Made by a program: the position numbers and the translations under genes
The notes under the pieces: generated by a model
What the model saw: only the letters and a program-made list of their open reading frames with translations
Told to the model about the DNA's origin: nothing
The model's database searches: none
From: Desulfobulbaceae bacterium
GTDB lineage: Bacteria > Desulfobacterota > Desulfobulbia > Desulfobulbales > Desulfocapsaceae
DNA: 8,395 nt
Assembly (NCBI GenBank): GCA_030599175.1
Contig: JAUVON010000102.1
Span: forward strand, 1-8,395
Reading direction: 5' to 3'
In this document: positions 1 to 7,800 of the stretch, one piece after another
Numbering within the stretch: position 1 is the stretch's first letter
Layout of the letters: every line of letters starts with the position of its first letter

Positions 1-1
1 C

Positions 2-754
2 CGTTTCTCCGGGCTCACTCCTGATTGCGCTGTTGTGGTTGCTACTATCCGCGCACTCAAATGCCACGGTGGAGCACCTGTTCCCGTACCCGGCAAACCA
101 ATGCCTGAAGAGTATAACAGTGAAAATGTAGAATGGGTCGAGAAAGGCTGTGGTAACCTGATTCACCACATCAACAACGTGCGTAAGGCCGGTATCAGCC
201 CTGTTGTCTGCATCAATGCTTTCTATACGGATACAGATGCAGAAATCGCCAAGGTGCGTGAAATGAGCGAGGCCGCAGGTGCCAAAGTTGCTCTTTCAAG
301 GCATTGGGAACAAGGTGGCGATGGTGCCATTGAATTTGCCAATGTTGTGATCGAAGCATGTGAGGAAAAATCAGATTTCAAATTCCTCTACGAACTCGAT
401 ATGCCCATTAAAGAAAGAATCGATCTTATCGCTAAAGAGGTTTATGGCGCTGATGGCGTTGATTACTCTGCAGAAGCAAACAAGGCAATCGAGAGAATTC
501 AGGCAGACCCGGAACTCGCAGGTATGGGAATGTGTATGGTTAAAACACATCTGTCTCTCTCCGACAACCCTGCTCTAAAAGGTGTTCCGACAAACTGGCG
601 CCTGACCATCAGGGAAGTTCTGACCTACGGTGGAGCCGGCTTTATCGTACCCGTAGCAGGAACAATCAGCCTGATGCCTGGAACAGGATCAAATCCTGCC
701 TTCAAACGTATTGATGTTGACGTTGAAACAGGCCAGGTCCAGGGCGTATTCTAA
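2..754 (+). CDS. fhs: Formate-tetrahydrofolate ligase, C-terminal part (5'-truncated by window edge)
   Basis: Formate-tetrahydrofolate ligase (formyl-THF synthetase) makes 10-formyl-THF from formate, THF and ATP in the cytoplasm, the entry step of the Wood-Ljungdahl methyl branch. The open frame runs in from the window edge with no stop, so the first internal ATG is not the start. The 250 residues seen are the C-terminal part of a family usually about 560-590 aa long. Typical Fhs stretches are visible: [59 protein letters not shown] and the C-terminal [24 protein letters not shown], the last here split as [10 protein letters not shown] followed by TISLMPGTG. The reading frame is intact to the TAA stop. 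A strong hairpin follows directly and folD lies about 100 bases downstream on the same strand, fitting a shared C1 pathway. The P-loop region lies outside the window. Identification is very secure. Confidence 0.97.
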   Translation, partial: RFSGLTPDCAVVVATIRALKCHGGAPVPVPGKPMPEEYNSENVEWVEKGCGNLIHHINNVRKAGISPVVCINAFYTDTDAEIAKVREMSEAAGAKVALSRHWEQGGDGAIEFANVVIEACEEKSDFKFLYELDMPIKERIDLIAKEVYGADGVDYSAEANKAIERIQADPELAGMGMCMVKTHLSLSDNPALKGVPTNWRLTIREVLTYGGAGFIVPVAGTISLMPGTGSNPAFKRIDVDVETGQVQGVF

Positions 755-767
755 ATTTCTTTCTTAT

Positions 768-805
768 GCGGGAGAGATGAGTCTCTCATCTCTCCCGCTA
801 AATTT
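768..805 (+). terminator. Intrinsic terminator or attenuator after fhs
   Basis: A perfect 14-bp inverted repeat (GCGGGAGAGATGAG at 768-781 and its complement at 785-798) with a 3-base loop starts 13 bases after the fhs stop codon. It is followed by TAAATTTTTA, a moderately T-rich tail. This is a strong Rho-independent terminator candidate. As folD starts only 50 bases further on the same strand, it may terminate only part of the transcripts and so set the fhs:folD ratio; that is inference. Confidence 0.8.
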
Positions 806-854
806 TTATAACTCCCCCCGAAAATTGATACATACAGAAAGGAGCTCTAGTACG

Positions 855-1742
855 ATGACTGCTGAAATAATTAGTGGGACCGAAATCAGAAAAACAATTC
901 TTGCAGAGATCAAGCAGGAAGTTGAAGAGATGAAAGAAAAACATGGCAAAGTGCCTGGACTGGTAACTATTCTTGTTGGCTCCAGCCCTGCATCTATCAG
1001 CTATGTAACCCTTAAAGTAAAAACTGCTCTCAGCCTGGGATTTAAAGAAATCCAGGATGATCAACCTGATGATATCTCTGAAGAGGATCTTCTTGCCCTG
1101 ATTGATAAATACAATAAGGATCCCGAGATCCATGGCATCCTGGTACAGTTGCCCCTGCCTAAGCATATAGATGACAAAAAAGTGCTGGTCGCAATTGACC
1201 CTGACAAAGATGTTGACGCATTTCACCCAGTGAATGTCGGTCGTCTGATGATCGGTGGCGACGAAGTTCGCTTTTTACCATGCACCCCTGCCGGTATTCA
1301 GGAAATGATCGTTCGTTCAGGAACCGAGACCTCCGGAGCAGAAGTTGTCGTCGTCGGCAGATCCAACATTGTAGGCAAGCCAATTGCCATGATGATGGCC
1401 CAGAAAGGTGTTGGTGCCAACAGTACGGTAACTATCGTCCACACAAGAACCAAGGATCTTGCGGCTCACTGTAAACGCGCTGATATACTTATCGTTGCCG
1501 CAGGCGTACCCGATCTGGTAAAGCCTGAGTGGATAAAGCCCGGCGCAACAGTTATAGATGTTGGTGTTAACCGGGTTGGTATGAATGAGAAGACTGGAAA
1601 AGCTATCCTCAAGGGTGATGTCGATTTTGAAAAGGCAAAAGAGATTGCCGGCAAGATAACACCTGTACCAGGTGGTGTCGGCCCGATGACCATTGCCATG
1701 CTGATGAAGAATACGCTTACTTCAGCCCAGAAAGCAATGTAG
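855..1742 (+). CDS. folD: Bifunctional methylene-THF dehydrogenase / methenyl-THF cyclohydrolase
   Basis: FolD interconverts 10-formyl-THF, 5,10-methenyl-THF and 5,10-methylene-THF with NAD(P), the step after Fhs in the methyl branch. The start is ATG 855 because AAAGGAG (838-844) lies 10 bases upstream; the same frame is open further upstream, into the fhs end, but that extension has no support. The protein is 295 aa, normal for the family. Active-site residues by alignment from memory with E. coli FolD are Tyr50 and Lys54 (SYVTLKVK), Gln98 (VQLPLP) and Asp121 (DVDAFHP). The NAD(P)-binding signature VVVVGRSNIVGKP is at about 164-176 and the C-terminal signature PVPGGVGPMT at 270-279. The usual Gly in DVDGFHP is Ala122 here. 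A palindromic repeat begins 1 base after the stop codon. The function is well supported; cofactor preference cannot be read. Confidence 0.97.
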   Translation: MTAEIISGTEIRKTILAEIKQEVEEMKEKHGKVPGLVTILVGSSPASISYVTLKVKTALSLGFKEIQDDQPDDISEEDLLALIDKYNKDPEIHGILVQLPLPKHIDDKKVLVAIDPDKDVDAFHPVNVGRLMIGGDEVRFLPCTPAGIQEMIVRSGTETSGAEVVVVGRSNIVGKPIAMMMAQKGVGANSTVTIVHTRTKDLAAHCKRADILIVAAGVPDLVKPEWIKPGATVIDVGVNRVGMNEKTGKAILKGDVDFEKAKEIAGKITPVPGGVGPMTIAMLMKNTLTSAQKAM

Positions 1743-1743
1743 T

Positions 1744-1858
1744 GTCGTAAAAAGTCTTCATCTACTTCGTTGCTGCAAATTTTCTATCATTACGACGTAC
1801 CTTAGTATGCCGAAATAACAGAAAATTTGCGCGCCTCGAATATGAAGTTTTTTACTTA
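1744..1858. repeat. Palindromic dispersed repeat, copy 1 (about 115 bp)
   Basis: The element begins with GTCGTAAAAAGTCTTCAT and ends with ATGAAGTTTTTTACTTA, so its ends are inverted repeats of each other. Inside lies a second imperfect palindrome at 1775-1830 (GCAAATTTTCT ... AGAAAATTTGC). The whole can fold as a long hairpin or cruciform. A second copy, in opposite orientation, lies at 8273-8388; by hand alignment the two are about 88% identical. Copy 1 starts 1 base after the folD stop. It encodes no protein and resembles a non-autonomous palindromic repeat (MITE or REP-like). The class is inferred; the family is not recognised. Confidence 0.8.
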
Positions 1859-1884
1859 ACTATCATTTTGTAAGATTTTTAAAC

Positions 1885-1928
1885 AAAAAAAGCTGAAGAA
1901 ATTGTTAAATAATTTCTTCAGCTTTTTT
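1885..1928. terminator. Bidirectional intrinsic terminator between convergent folD and cooJ-like operon
   Basis: A perfect 12-bp stem (GCTGAAGAAATT at 1892-1903, complement at 1911-1922) with a 7-base loop is flanked by seven A on the left and six T on the right. It therefore gives a hairpin plus U-tract in both directions. It sits where folD (plus) and the metF operon (minus) converge, as expected for a shared terminator. Confidence 0.92.
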
Positions 1929-1965
1929 ATTTATCTGACTAAAGCCAGGCACTTTTACAAGATTA

Positions 1966-2235
1966 CTAATGGTGGTGATGGTGGCCGTCGCCATGATGGT
2001 GGTGGTGATCATCGCCCCCGCCACCTTCCTTTGGGCCACCGGCATCTTGCAAAGCCTTTGCAAGATGCTCATTAGCTTTTTCCATCTCCTTGATTGCCTC
2101 ACCTATATGATCTGCAATCACCCCTTTGGCATCCTCGGTCATGAGTTCCTGCCATTTGGCAAACTCCTCTGCATGGCCTTTGTTATGATCAATCCAGTGC
2201 TGCAATAGTACACGTAACTTATCTACATTATCCAT
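1966..2235 (-). CDS. cooJ: CooJ-like histidine-rich nickel-binding protein
   Basis: An 89-aa, mostly helical, charged protein with a tail in which 10 of the last 13 residues are His (HHHHHGDGHHHHH) after a Gly/Asp linker. The N-terminal part contains HWIDHNKGH (residues 13-21), which fits HWx2Hx3H, the Ni(II) site that I recall as conserved in CooJ homologues of Rhodospirillum rubrum type. His43 and His57 are further helical histidines. CooJ is a dimeric nickel chaperone or store for CO dehydrogenase maturation, which fits cooT lying immediately upstream (15 bases between genes). The start is ATG 2235, with GGAG (2241-2244) 5 bases before it. There is no signal peptide or membrane segment, so it should be cytoplasmic. 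Alternatives are a general His-rich metal buffer of unknown family. The motif plus neighbour make the CooJ call reasonable but not proven. Confidence 0.72.
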   Translation of the reverse strand: MDNVDKLRVLLQHWIDHNKGHAEEFAKWQELMTEDAKGVIADHIGEAIKEMEKANEHLAKALQDAGGPKEGGGGDDHHHHHGDGHHHHH

Positions 2236-2250
2236 TATTTCTCCAGAAAA

Positions 2251-2448
2251 CTAGGCGGCTGTCTTATATAAGAAAACCTTACCGTCATTAAAATCTATGC
2301 GACGTATTGCCACTCCGGGAAAATTCTTCTGCCCTTCAAAAAGAGTTGTTATGCTGAGACCACCCTCAATCACTTCCAGGGCGGTCACATTCTCCAGCAA
2401 CAATTCCTCACTGCCATCCTGTTCCATTACTACACTAGTCTGACACAT
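2251..2448 (-). CDS. cooT: CooT-family nickel-binding protein
   Basis: A 65-aa protein beginning MCQTSVV, with alternating hydrophobic/acidic beta-strand segments (ELLLENVTALEVIEGGLSI) and an end motif VAIRRIDFNDGKVFLYK. This matches the small CooT family, whose members dimerise and bind Ni(II) near the N-terminus through Cys2, and assist nickel delivery to CO dehydrogenase. Cys2 is present and is the only Cys. The length is typical (about 60-70 aa). A weak GAGGT ribosome site precedes ATG 2448. The gene lies 31 bases downstream of metF and 15 bases upstream of the cooJ-like gene in one apparent operon. The context suggests nickel provision to the CODH/acetyl-CoA synthase that uses the methyl-THF made by this pathway. 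The family assignment is from sequence recall. Confidence 0.85.
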   Translation of the reverse strand: MCQTSVVMEQDGSEELLLENVTALEVIEGGLSITTLFEGQKNFPGVAIRRIDFNDGKVFLYKTAA

Positions 2449-2479
2449 TTACAACCTCACAAACTTCGCTGAAAGAAAT

Positions 2480-3412
2480 TTAATCGACTTCGGGTCGCGG
2501 ATAGAGACCGGCACGTTCCACCATCTCAGGAACCTTCTCCTCCCACTCGATCGCCATGATATGAAAACCGGCGATTCCTGTACATTCCTTTAATCGCTCC
2601 ATAGCCTCAACAGCAATAGTTACTCCTTCTTCTGACTGCTTGTCCTTTGGTACACCGGACAGACGATCAATCAACTCTTTCGGTACGTCCATGCCGGGTA
2701 CGGCGCGAGCCATATATTTTGCCATACCTACCGATCTCATCGGGGTGATACCAGGCATGATAAAGACCTTTTCATGCAGCCCTCTTTCCACCACGCCCTT
2801 CATCCACAATTCAAATTTATCCAGATTGTAGACACACTGGGTCTGAATAAATTCCGCACCGGCGGCTATTTTTTTGGCAAGTCTCGGCACACGAATCTCA
2901 AAAGGATCGGCAAAGGGATTTGCAGCAGCACCGACAAACATGTTGGGTGGGAGTTTAATCGTATCGCCGCCAAGAAATTTACCTTCATCGCGCATATATC
3001 GAACGGTCTGCAGCAATTGCATCGAATCAATGTCGAATACATTCTGTCCCTGGGGGCTGTCACCAAACCGCTGATGATCACCAGACAGGCAAAGCATACT
3101 GTGGATGCCATGGGACGCAGCACCAAGAATATCGCTTTGCAGCGCAATTCGGTTTCTATCCCTCACTACCATCTGCAGTACAGGTTCAAGACCTTCCTGC
3201 TTCAAATGTATACAAGCTGCGAGACTGCAAAGCCTGGTCACCGAGGTTTGATTATCAGTAATATTAATAGCATCAACGTGATTTTTAATCAGATGACCTT
3301 TTTCAATAATATGTGCAGGATCACTTGAACGTGGAGGACCACATTCACTTGTGACCGCCATATGACCATTTTTCAGTACCTTTTCCAATCTGCTGTTAGT
3401 TTTAATTTCCAC
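2480..3412 (-). CDS. metF: Methylenetetrahydrofolate reductase (MetF, Wood-Ljungdahl type)
   Basis: MetF is a flavoprotein TIM barrel that reduces 5,10-methylene-THF to 5-methyl-THF, the last step of the methyl branch. The 310-aa product has the expected motifs in order: SECGPP with Glu23, the likely catalytic acid; NITDNQTSVTR (50-60); LCLSGDH (107-113), flavin binding; MFVGAAANPF (158-167); TQCVYNLDKF (191-200); and the IMPGITPM strand (218-225). The start is a GTG (3410-3412), two bases after the metV stop, with GGAGGG (3422-3427) 9 bases upstream inside the metV end, so the two genes are probably translationally coupled. There is no C-terminal NAD(P)H-type regulatory domain, as in other bacterial MetF. 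Being encoded with MetV, HdrA and MvhD, it probably receives electrons through that complex and not directly from NADH. The function is secure; the electron donor is inferred. Confidence 0.95.
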   Translation of the reverse strand: MEIKTNSRLEKVLKNGHMAVTSECGPPRSSDPAHIIEKGHLIKNHVDAINITDNQTSVTRLCSLAACIHLKQEGLEPVLQMVVRDRNRIALQSDILGAASHGIHSMLCLSGDHQRFGDSPQGQNVFDIDSMQLLQTVRYMRDEGKFLGGDTIKLPPNMFVGAAANPFADPFEIRVPRLAKKIAAGAEFIQTQCVYNLDKFELWMKGVVERGLHEKVFIMPGITPMRSVGMAKYMARAVPGMDVPKELIDRLSGVPKDKQSEEGVTIAVEAMERLKECTGIAGFHIMAIEWEEKVPEMVERAGLYPRPEVD

Positions 3413-3414
3413 GA

Positions 3415-4077
3415 CTAAAAGCCCTCCAGTTTAAATGACCGGGGTCCGCCTGCACGATCTTTAGACCAATCTTTTATAGGAGCAAGTTTTTCATAATCAT
3501 CCAGTTTCCCAATAGCTTTCAATCGATCGATAACCAACTGCCATGCACAGTCAATGTCTTTTGAAATCTCACATTTTCCGTCGGTTGAGCCTCCGCATGG
3601 TCCGTTAAAAAGACGCTTGCAGCACCTGGTTACCGGACAAACCCCCCCGGTCACCCCAAGGACACAATCTCCACATGCCTGACATTTCTCGGTAAAATAA
3701 CCGTCTTCCTGAACATCTCCCAGGAATGTTGTGTTAAGGGCTGGATAAATTGGAGTTTCCTTATACTTTTGAGCCATAAACTGAACACCGATCCCACAGG
3801 CCAGGCTCAAAACTGCCTCCGTATCTTTAAGCAGCTCTTTTGCCGATTCAAAAAATGGGTGCTCGCACTGGCGTTCAATACCGCCATCTACGATCTCAAT
3901 ATCAACACCTTCCTTGGTAGCCCTCATCTTCAAAAGAGAGGCAAGGATTTCTGCCTCCTTGTTCCCTCCCTGGTGGCAGACAGCAACGCAGGTATTACAA
4001 CCGAATACAGTCAGTTGTTTATGGCTTTTGACCATCTCCCATACTTCATCGAATGGTTTCTGTTCTCCTACAATCAT
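3415..4077 (-). CDS. metV: MetV, zinc/iron-sulfur partner of MetF (MTHFR C-terminal family)
   Basis: MetV is the small partner subunit of Wood-Ljungdahl MetF in acetogens and sulfate reducers; it is thought to carry iron-sulfur clusters that pass electrons to the MetF flavin. The 220-aa protein is Cys-rich: FGCNTCVAVC (Cys27, 30, 34), Cys71, Cys94, then the C-terminal cluster region KCQACGDC (132, 135, 138), GVCPVTRCC (147, 152, 153), GPCGG (161), Cys169 and Cys177. This two-part layout, an N-terminal alpha/beta domain followed by a dense Cys domain, is typical. The start is ATG 4077 with GGAG (4083-4086) 6 bases upstream. The gene follows mvhD by 44 bases and precedes metF by 2 bases. Cluster number and type cannot be fixed from sequence alone. 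Confidence 0.92.
   Translation of the reverse strand: MIVGEQKPFDEVWEMVKSHKQLTVFGCNTCVAVCHQGGNKEAEILASLLKMRATKEGVDIEIVDGGIERQCEHPFFESAKELLKDTEAVLSLACGIGVQFMAQKYKETPIYPALNTTFLGDVQEDGYFTEKCQACGDCVLGVTGGVCPVTRCCKRLFNGPCGGSTDGKCEISKDIDCAWQLVIDRLKAIGKLDDYEKLAPIKDWSKDRAGGPRSFKLEGF
3422..3427 (-). promoter_or_regulatory. Ribosome binding site that sets the GTG start of metF
   Basis: On the minus strand GGAGGG lies 9 bases before GTG 3412, within the last codons of metV. No ATG is available near this distance; the first in-frame ATG is at codon 18, inside the conserved barrel start. This supports the GTG start and translational coupling to metV. Confidence 0.7.
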
Positions 4078-4121
4078 AGTCTCTCCACTCCTTCCTCAGT
4101 AGTTCCTCAGGCAGATACGGT

Positions 4122-4640
4122 TCAGGCAGCCTGTTTATTATTTTCCGTAGACTCTAACTTTTTCTGAAGTGCAAACCAGATAGGGGACGGCCCCAGGGCA
4201 TTGATCTTTTCCGTAAACTCAGTACATATCTCCGCCCATCTCGGCCCCTGAGCGGCAGACAAATGAAAAAATTCCAGCCTCCCAGGGTCTATGCCGAGCA
4301 TCTCCAACATTTCTTTGACTTTAGCAATTCTCTTTACTGCGTTGGTATTTCCTTCCAGGAAATGACATTGGCCTTCCATTCAGCCTGCAGCAAAAACCCC
4401 GTCCACCCCTCGTTCAAAGGCCCTTAAGAGATAGATATGGTCAAGTTTTCCCGTGCATGGAAGACGAACAACCTTCACATTGGCAGGATAGGACAACCTC
4501 ATTACGCCAGCCAGATCAGCCGCGGCGAATGCACAGTAGTGGCAGGCAAAAGCGATAATATTAGCCTGCCATCCGGCCGGTATCTCCTGAGGTATCTCCG
4601 GACCTTTCGGTTCTTCAATTTTTTCTTCGTCAGCTGTCAT
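4122..4640 (-). CDS. mvhD: MvhD / HdrA-associated [2Fe-2S] subunit, putative selenoprotein (in-frame UGA = Sec87)
   Basis: MvhD (hydrogenase/heterodisulfide reductase delta subunit) carries a [2Fe-2S] cluster and links an electron donor to HdrA. Two adjacent open frames in the same frame, 86 and 85 codons, are separated only by a TGA (4380-4382), and family similarity continues straight across it. The first part has IIAFACHYCAFAAADLAGV (Cys33, Cys36), KVVRLPCTGKLD (Cys62) and GVDGVFAAG. The second part has MEGQCHFLEGN (Cys92) and a typical C-terminal half. In the family the junction reads AGCHxGDCHY, so the TGA sits exactly at the conserved fourth Cys, as expected for selenocysteine. A SECIS-like hairpin follows at the right distance. 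The translated protein would be 172 aa, close to family length. The start is ATG 4640 with AGGAAA (4647-4652) upstream. The alternatives are a nonsense mutation or two separate peptides; the intact downstream sequence and hairpin argue against both. Confidence 0.9.
4347..4363 (-). promoter_or_regulatory. Candidate bacterial SECIS hairpin for mvhD Sec87
   Basis: On the minus strand a perfect 7-bp stem (ATTTCCT / AGGAAAT) encloses the loop GGA. The loop begins 23 bases after the UGA at 4380-4382. Bacterial SECIS elements lie within the coding region just downstream of UGA, with an apical loop roughly 16-37 bases away and a G at the start of the loop; all three hold here. A further G-C and U-A pair can form below a 2x2 internal loop. 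Confidence 0.75.
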
Positions 4641-4713
4641 TTTACGTTTCCTGTTCTTGAACTAACATCCATGAAATGAATTTCACAACAAAACATGAAA
4701 GTAATGTAATCGA

Positions 4714-4804
4714 GATTCGGAGGAGTGTTGCCAAACGTCCTCGCAGGCTGTGGATCGGAGTCTCGCATGCTCCCTTACCTGTTGTGTCAACACTCCTCCG
4801 AATC
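4714..4804. repeat. Intergenic 91-bp element bounded by a perfect 17-bp inverted repeat
   Basis: GATTCGGAGGAGTGTTG (4714-4730) is repeated in perfect inverted form at 4788-4804, enclosing 57 bases. Inside, CAGG (4744-4747) can pair with CCTG (4778-4781) and GGAG (4757-4760) with CTCC (4770-4773), giving a nested, nearly coaxial fold. It lies in the 205-base gap between hdrA and mvhD. No T-tract follows the arms on the minus strand, so it is not a standard terminator. It could be a small palindromic mobile repeat or a processing/stability structure in the operon mRNA. I do not recognise the family. Confidence 0.75.
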
Positions 4805-4845
4805 CCTTTCCTCCCGAATAGTACAGGACTTTCATATAAAGACTA

Positions 4846-7800
4846 TTAACCCGTTGTTACGGAATCTACCATGGCCAGAATCTGATCATCCCTGAAATAG
4901 TTGACCTGATAGGCTTTTGCAGGACAGACTCCCGCACAGATTCCACAGCCGGTACACTTAACTTCATTATGACTTACCATGCCGTCTTCATCGATAAATG
5001 GGGCGCCAAACGGACACCTTTTTACACACATCAGACATGACATACAGATATCCCTGTTATGCTTGGAGATAACTCCCGAGACGGTAAGACTCTCATGAGA
5101 CAGAAGAGCACCGGCGCGGCCAGCTGCTGCCTGGGCCTGACCTATGGTTTCTTCAAGATTTTTCGGCGCATGTGCCAGACCGGCAAGAAAAAATCCCTCA
5201 CTTGGAAAATCAACAGGCCGAAGCTTCACATGAGCTTCCATAAAAAATCCGTCAATGTTGCAGGTCAATTTGAATTTTTGAGCTAATTCATCCGCATCCG
5301 GACGGGGCCTGAGCCCTGTCGAAAGTACAACATAATCAGCATCTATTGCTATCTCTTTGCCAAGCACCTTACCGGCAAGAGTGACTTTAAGCCCTCCTTC
5401 GCCCTGGGTTACCTCCGGTTTATCATCAGGAGTATAGAGAAGGAAAATAACTCCAAGATCACGTGCCTTTCTATAGTAATTCTCTTTCAATCCATAGGAG
5501 CGAATATCACGATAAATCACCACTACCAGAGCATCTGGAGCTTTTTCTTTTATGGCAATACTGTTTTTAAGTGCATCCTGGCAACAGATTCGCGAACAGT
5601 AGTTATCCGGCTCCTCCCGTGAGCCAACACACTGGATCATCACATAACTTTCCCCATTGTCAGGCTCTTTTTCTGCGAGCATCTTTTCAAGCTCACGCTG
5701 GGTGATTACGTTCTCTGATTCGGTATAACCATATTCGGTGGGACTATATTCTGCGCCACCGGTGGCAATAAGCAGCGCCCCATGATTGACAGTCTTCGTG
5801 TTGGCCAGAGTGGTAACGAAATTACCGACAAAACCGTCAAGATTTGCAACGGTGGTTCCGGTATGAACGGTAATGTCTGGATTGCTCTCAACTCTCGCGG
5901 TGACATCGGTCAAAAAGTCCTGAACATTGTCCCCTTCCAGGGTAAAGTCAACTTCTGTAAGCAGGCCGCCCAGGGTGTTATTTCTTTCAACCAGATGGAC
6001 ACCATATCCTTGATCTGCAAGGGAAAGAGATGCTGTCATGCCGGCAATACCGCCCCCTACAACCAGAGCTGTATGGGTGACTCCGACCGAGCTGGTACTG
6101 ACAGGATCAAGCAAACGTGTTTTGGCCACATTCATCTTAACAATGTCTATTGCCTTTTCTGTAGCCCGCTCCTTGTCGGCCATATGACACCAGGAGCATT
6201 GCTCCCGGATATCAGCCAGTTCAAAAAGAAATTTATTAAGACCAACTTCTCTTATGGTATCCTGAAAAAGAGGTCCATGGGTTCTGGGAGTACAGGAGGC
6301 AACAACGACTCTGTTCAGTCCTTTCTCCTTAATTACATCTCTGATTTTCTGCTGACCATCCGGAGCACAGGCATAGACAATAGTCTCGGTGAACGCTACT
6401 CCAGCCTCGCCGGCAACCGCATCTGCAACTTTCTGGACATCTACCGTACCGGCAATATTAGTTCCGCAATGACAGACAATTACACCGATTCTCGGCTCTT
6501 GCCCCTCGATATCAGTTTCCGGTGGCAAAACTACTTCTACAACCTCAGTTCCCCTGCTTTCCCCAAGGGATGCCATGCTTTTTGCAGCAGCACTGCTTCC
6601 CTGGATCACAGTTTCAGGAATATCTTTTGGACCTTGATATGTTCCCGCCACATATATACCGTTCCTGCTGGTTTCTACAGGCCGCAGTTTGGACGTCTGT
6701 GCAAAACCGTATTCATCGGTATCTATACCAAATATTTTTGAAAACTCTTCCGCATCCTCTCGCGGCTCAAAACCGATGGAGAGAATTACCATATCAAACT
6801 CTTCATTGACCAGTTTCCCCTCATCATCCACCGAATGGATAATAAGATTCTTCGTCTCAGGATCCTCAATCACCTCAGAGACCATTGCTCTCTTATATTT
6901 TACCTCCGCGTCATTTTTGGCCCTGTCTACATATTTATCAAAATCTTTGCCAAAAGCTCTCAGCTCCATATAAAAAACAGTGGAATCAACTTCGGGATCG
7001 TGCTCCTTTGCTATGATCGACTGTTTTGCCGCATACATACAACAGACGGAAGAGCACCACGGGTTGGCGTTATGACTGTTTCTTGAACCGACACATTGAA
7101 TCCAGGCAAGTTTTTTTGGATGCCCTCCGTCGGATGGTCTGGTTACTACGCCGCTGCAGGGTCCCGATGCTGAAAGAAGTCGCTCAAACTGAAGTGAAGT
7201 GACCACATTATCATGCCGGCCATAACCAAACTCCTGGCGAATATCCGGCTCATAGGTTTTCAGGCCAGGAGTAAGAATAATGGAACCGACATGGAGGTCA
7301 TACTGTTTGTCTTTATCCTCGAAATTGATGGCATCGGCGTCACATACCTTTTCACATTTACGACAAACACCTTTATTCAGATATAGGCAATAGTCACTGT
7401 CTATCGCCCTGGTGTTAGGTACCGCCTGAGGGAAAAGAGCATAGATAGCCCTTCGCTTATTCAGGCCCTGATTAAAAATATCCAGTACCCTGGATGGACA
7501 TTTTGCATCACAGGCGCCACAGCCTGTACATTTAGCGGCGTCCACATACCTGGCCTTCTCCTCAATGGTGACTGTAAAATCGCCTTCCTCACCTATGACT
7601 TTAATCGCTTTAGCCAGGGTATACATTTTAATATTAGCATGTCGACTGGCCTCTACCATGCGGGGAGAAATCATACACATGGCGCAGTCGCCGGTGGGAA
7701 ACGTTTTGTCCAATCTGGACATGGTTCCACCAATGGACGGTTCATCATTGATCATATGAACCAGAAGGCCGCTGTTTGCCAAGTCAAGAGCTGACTGCAT

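Noticed and set aside
711..854. A longer FolD start at 711, overlapping the fhs end.
   Set aside because: The extra 48 residues cross the fhs 3' end and the terminator hairpin and do not match FolD; ATG 855 has a good ribosome site.
1971..2010. Short tandem repeat of GTG/ATG-like triplets.
   Set aside because: These are His codons (CAC/CAT on the minus strand) of the CooJ-like tail, so the repetition is coding.
2774..3328. A 184-codon plus-strand open frame opposite metF.
   Set aside because: It is fully antisense to the conserved metF, has no ribosome site and its translation resembles no protein family.
4122..4379. A separate small gene starting at the ATG immediately after the TGA (4377-4379).
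   Set aside because: The segment begins in the middle of the MvhD cluster motif, has no ribosome site of its own, and continues the same frame and family as the upstream segment; selenocysteine read-through explains both parts.
4714..4804. Intrinsic terminator of hdrA.
   Set aside because: The stem is long with a 57-base interior and no T-tract follows on the minus strand; it is better kept as an inverted-repeat element of unknown role.
5782..6741. A 319-codon plus-strand open frame opposite hdrA.
   Set aside because: It lies antisense to the conserved FAD and Cys motifs of hdrA; its composition is that of a shadow frame.
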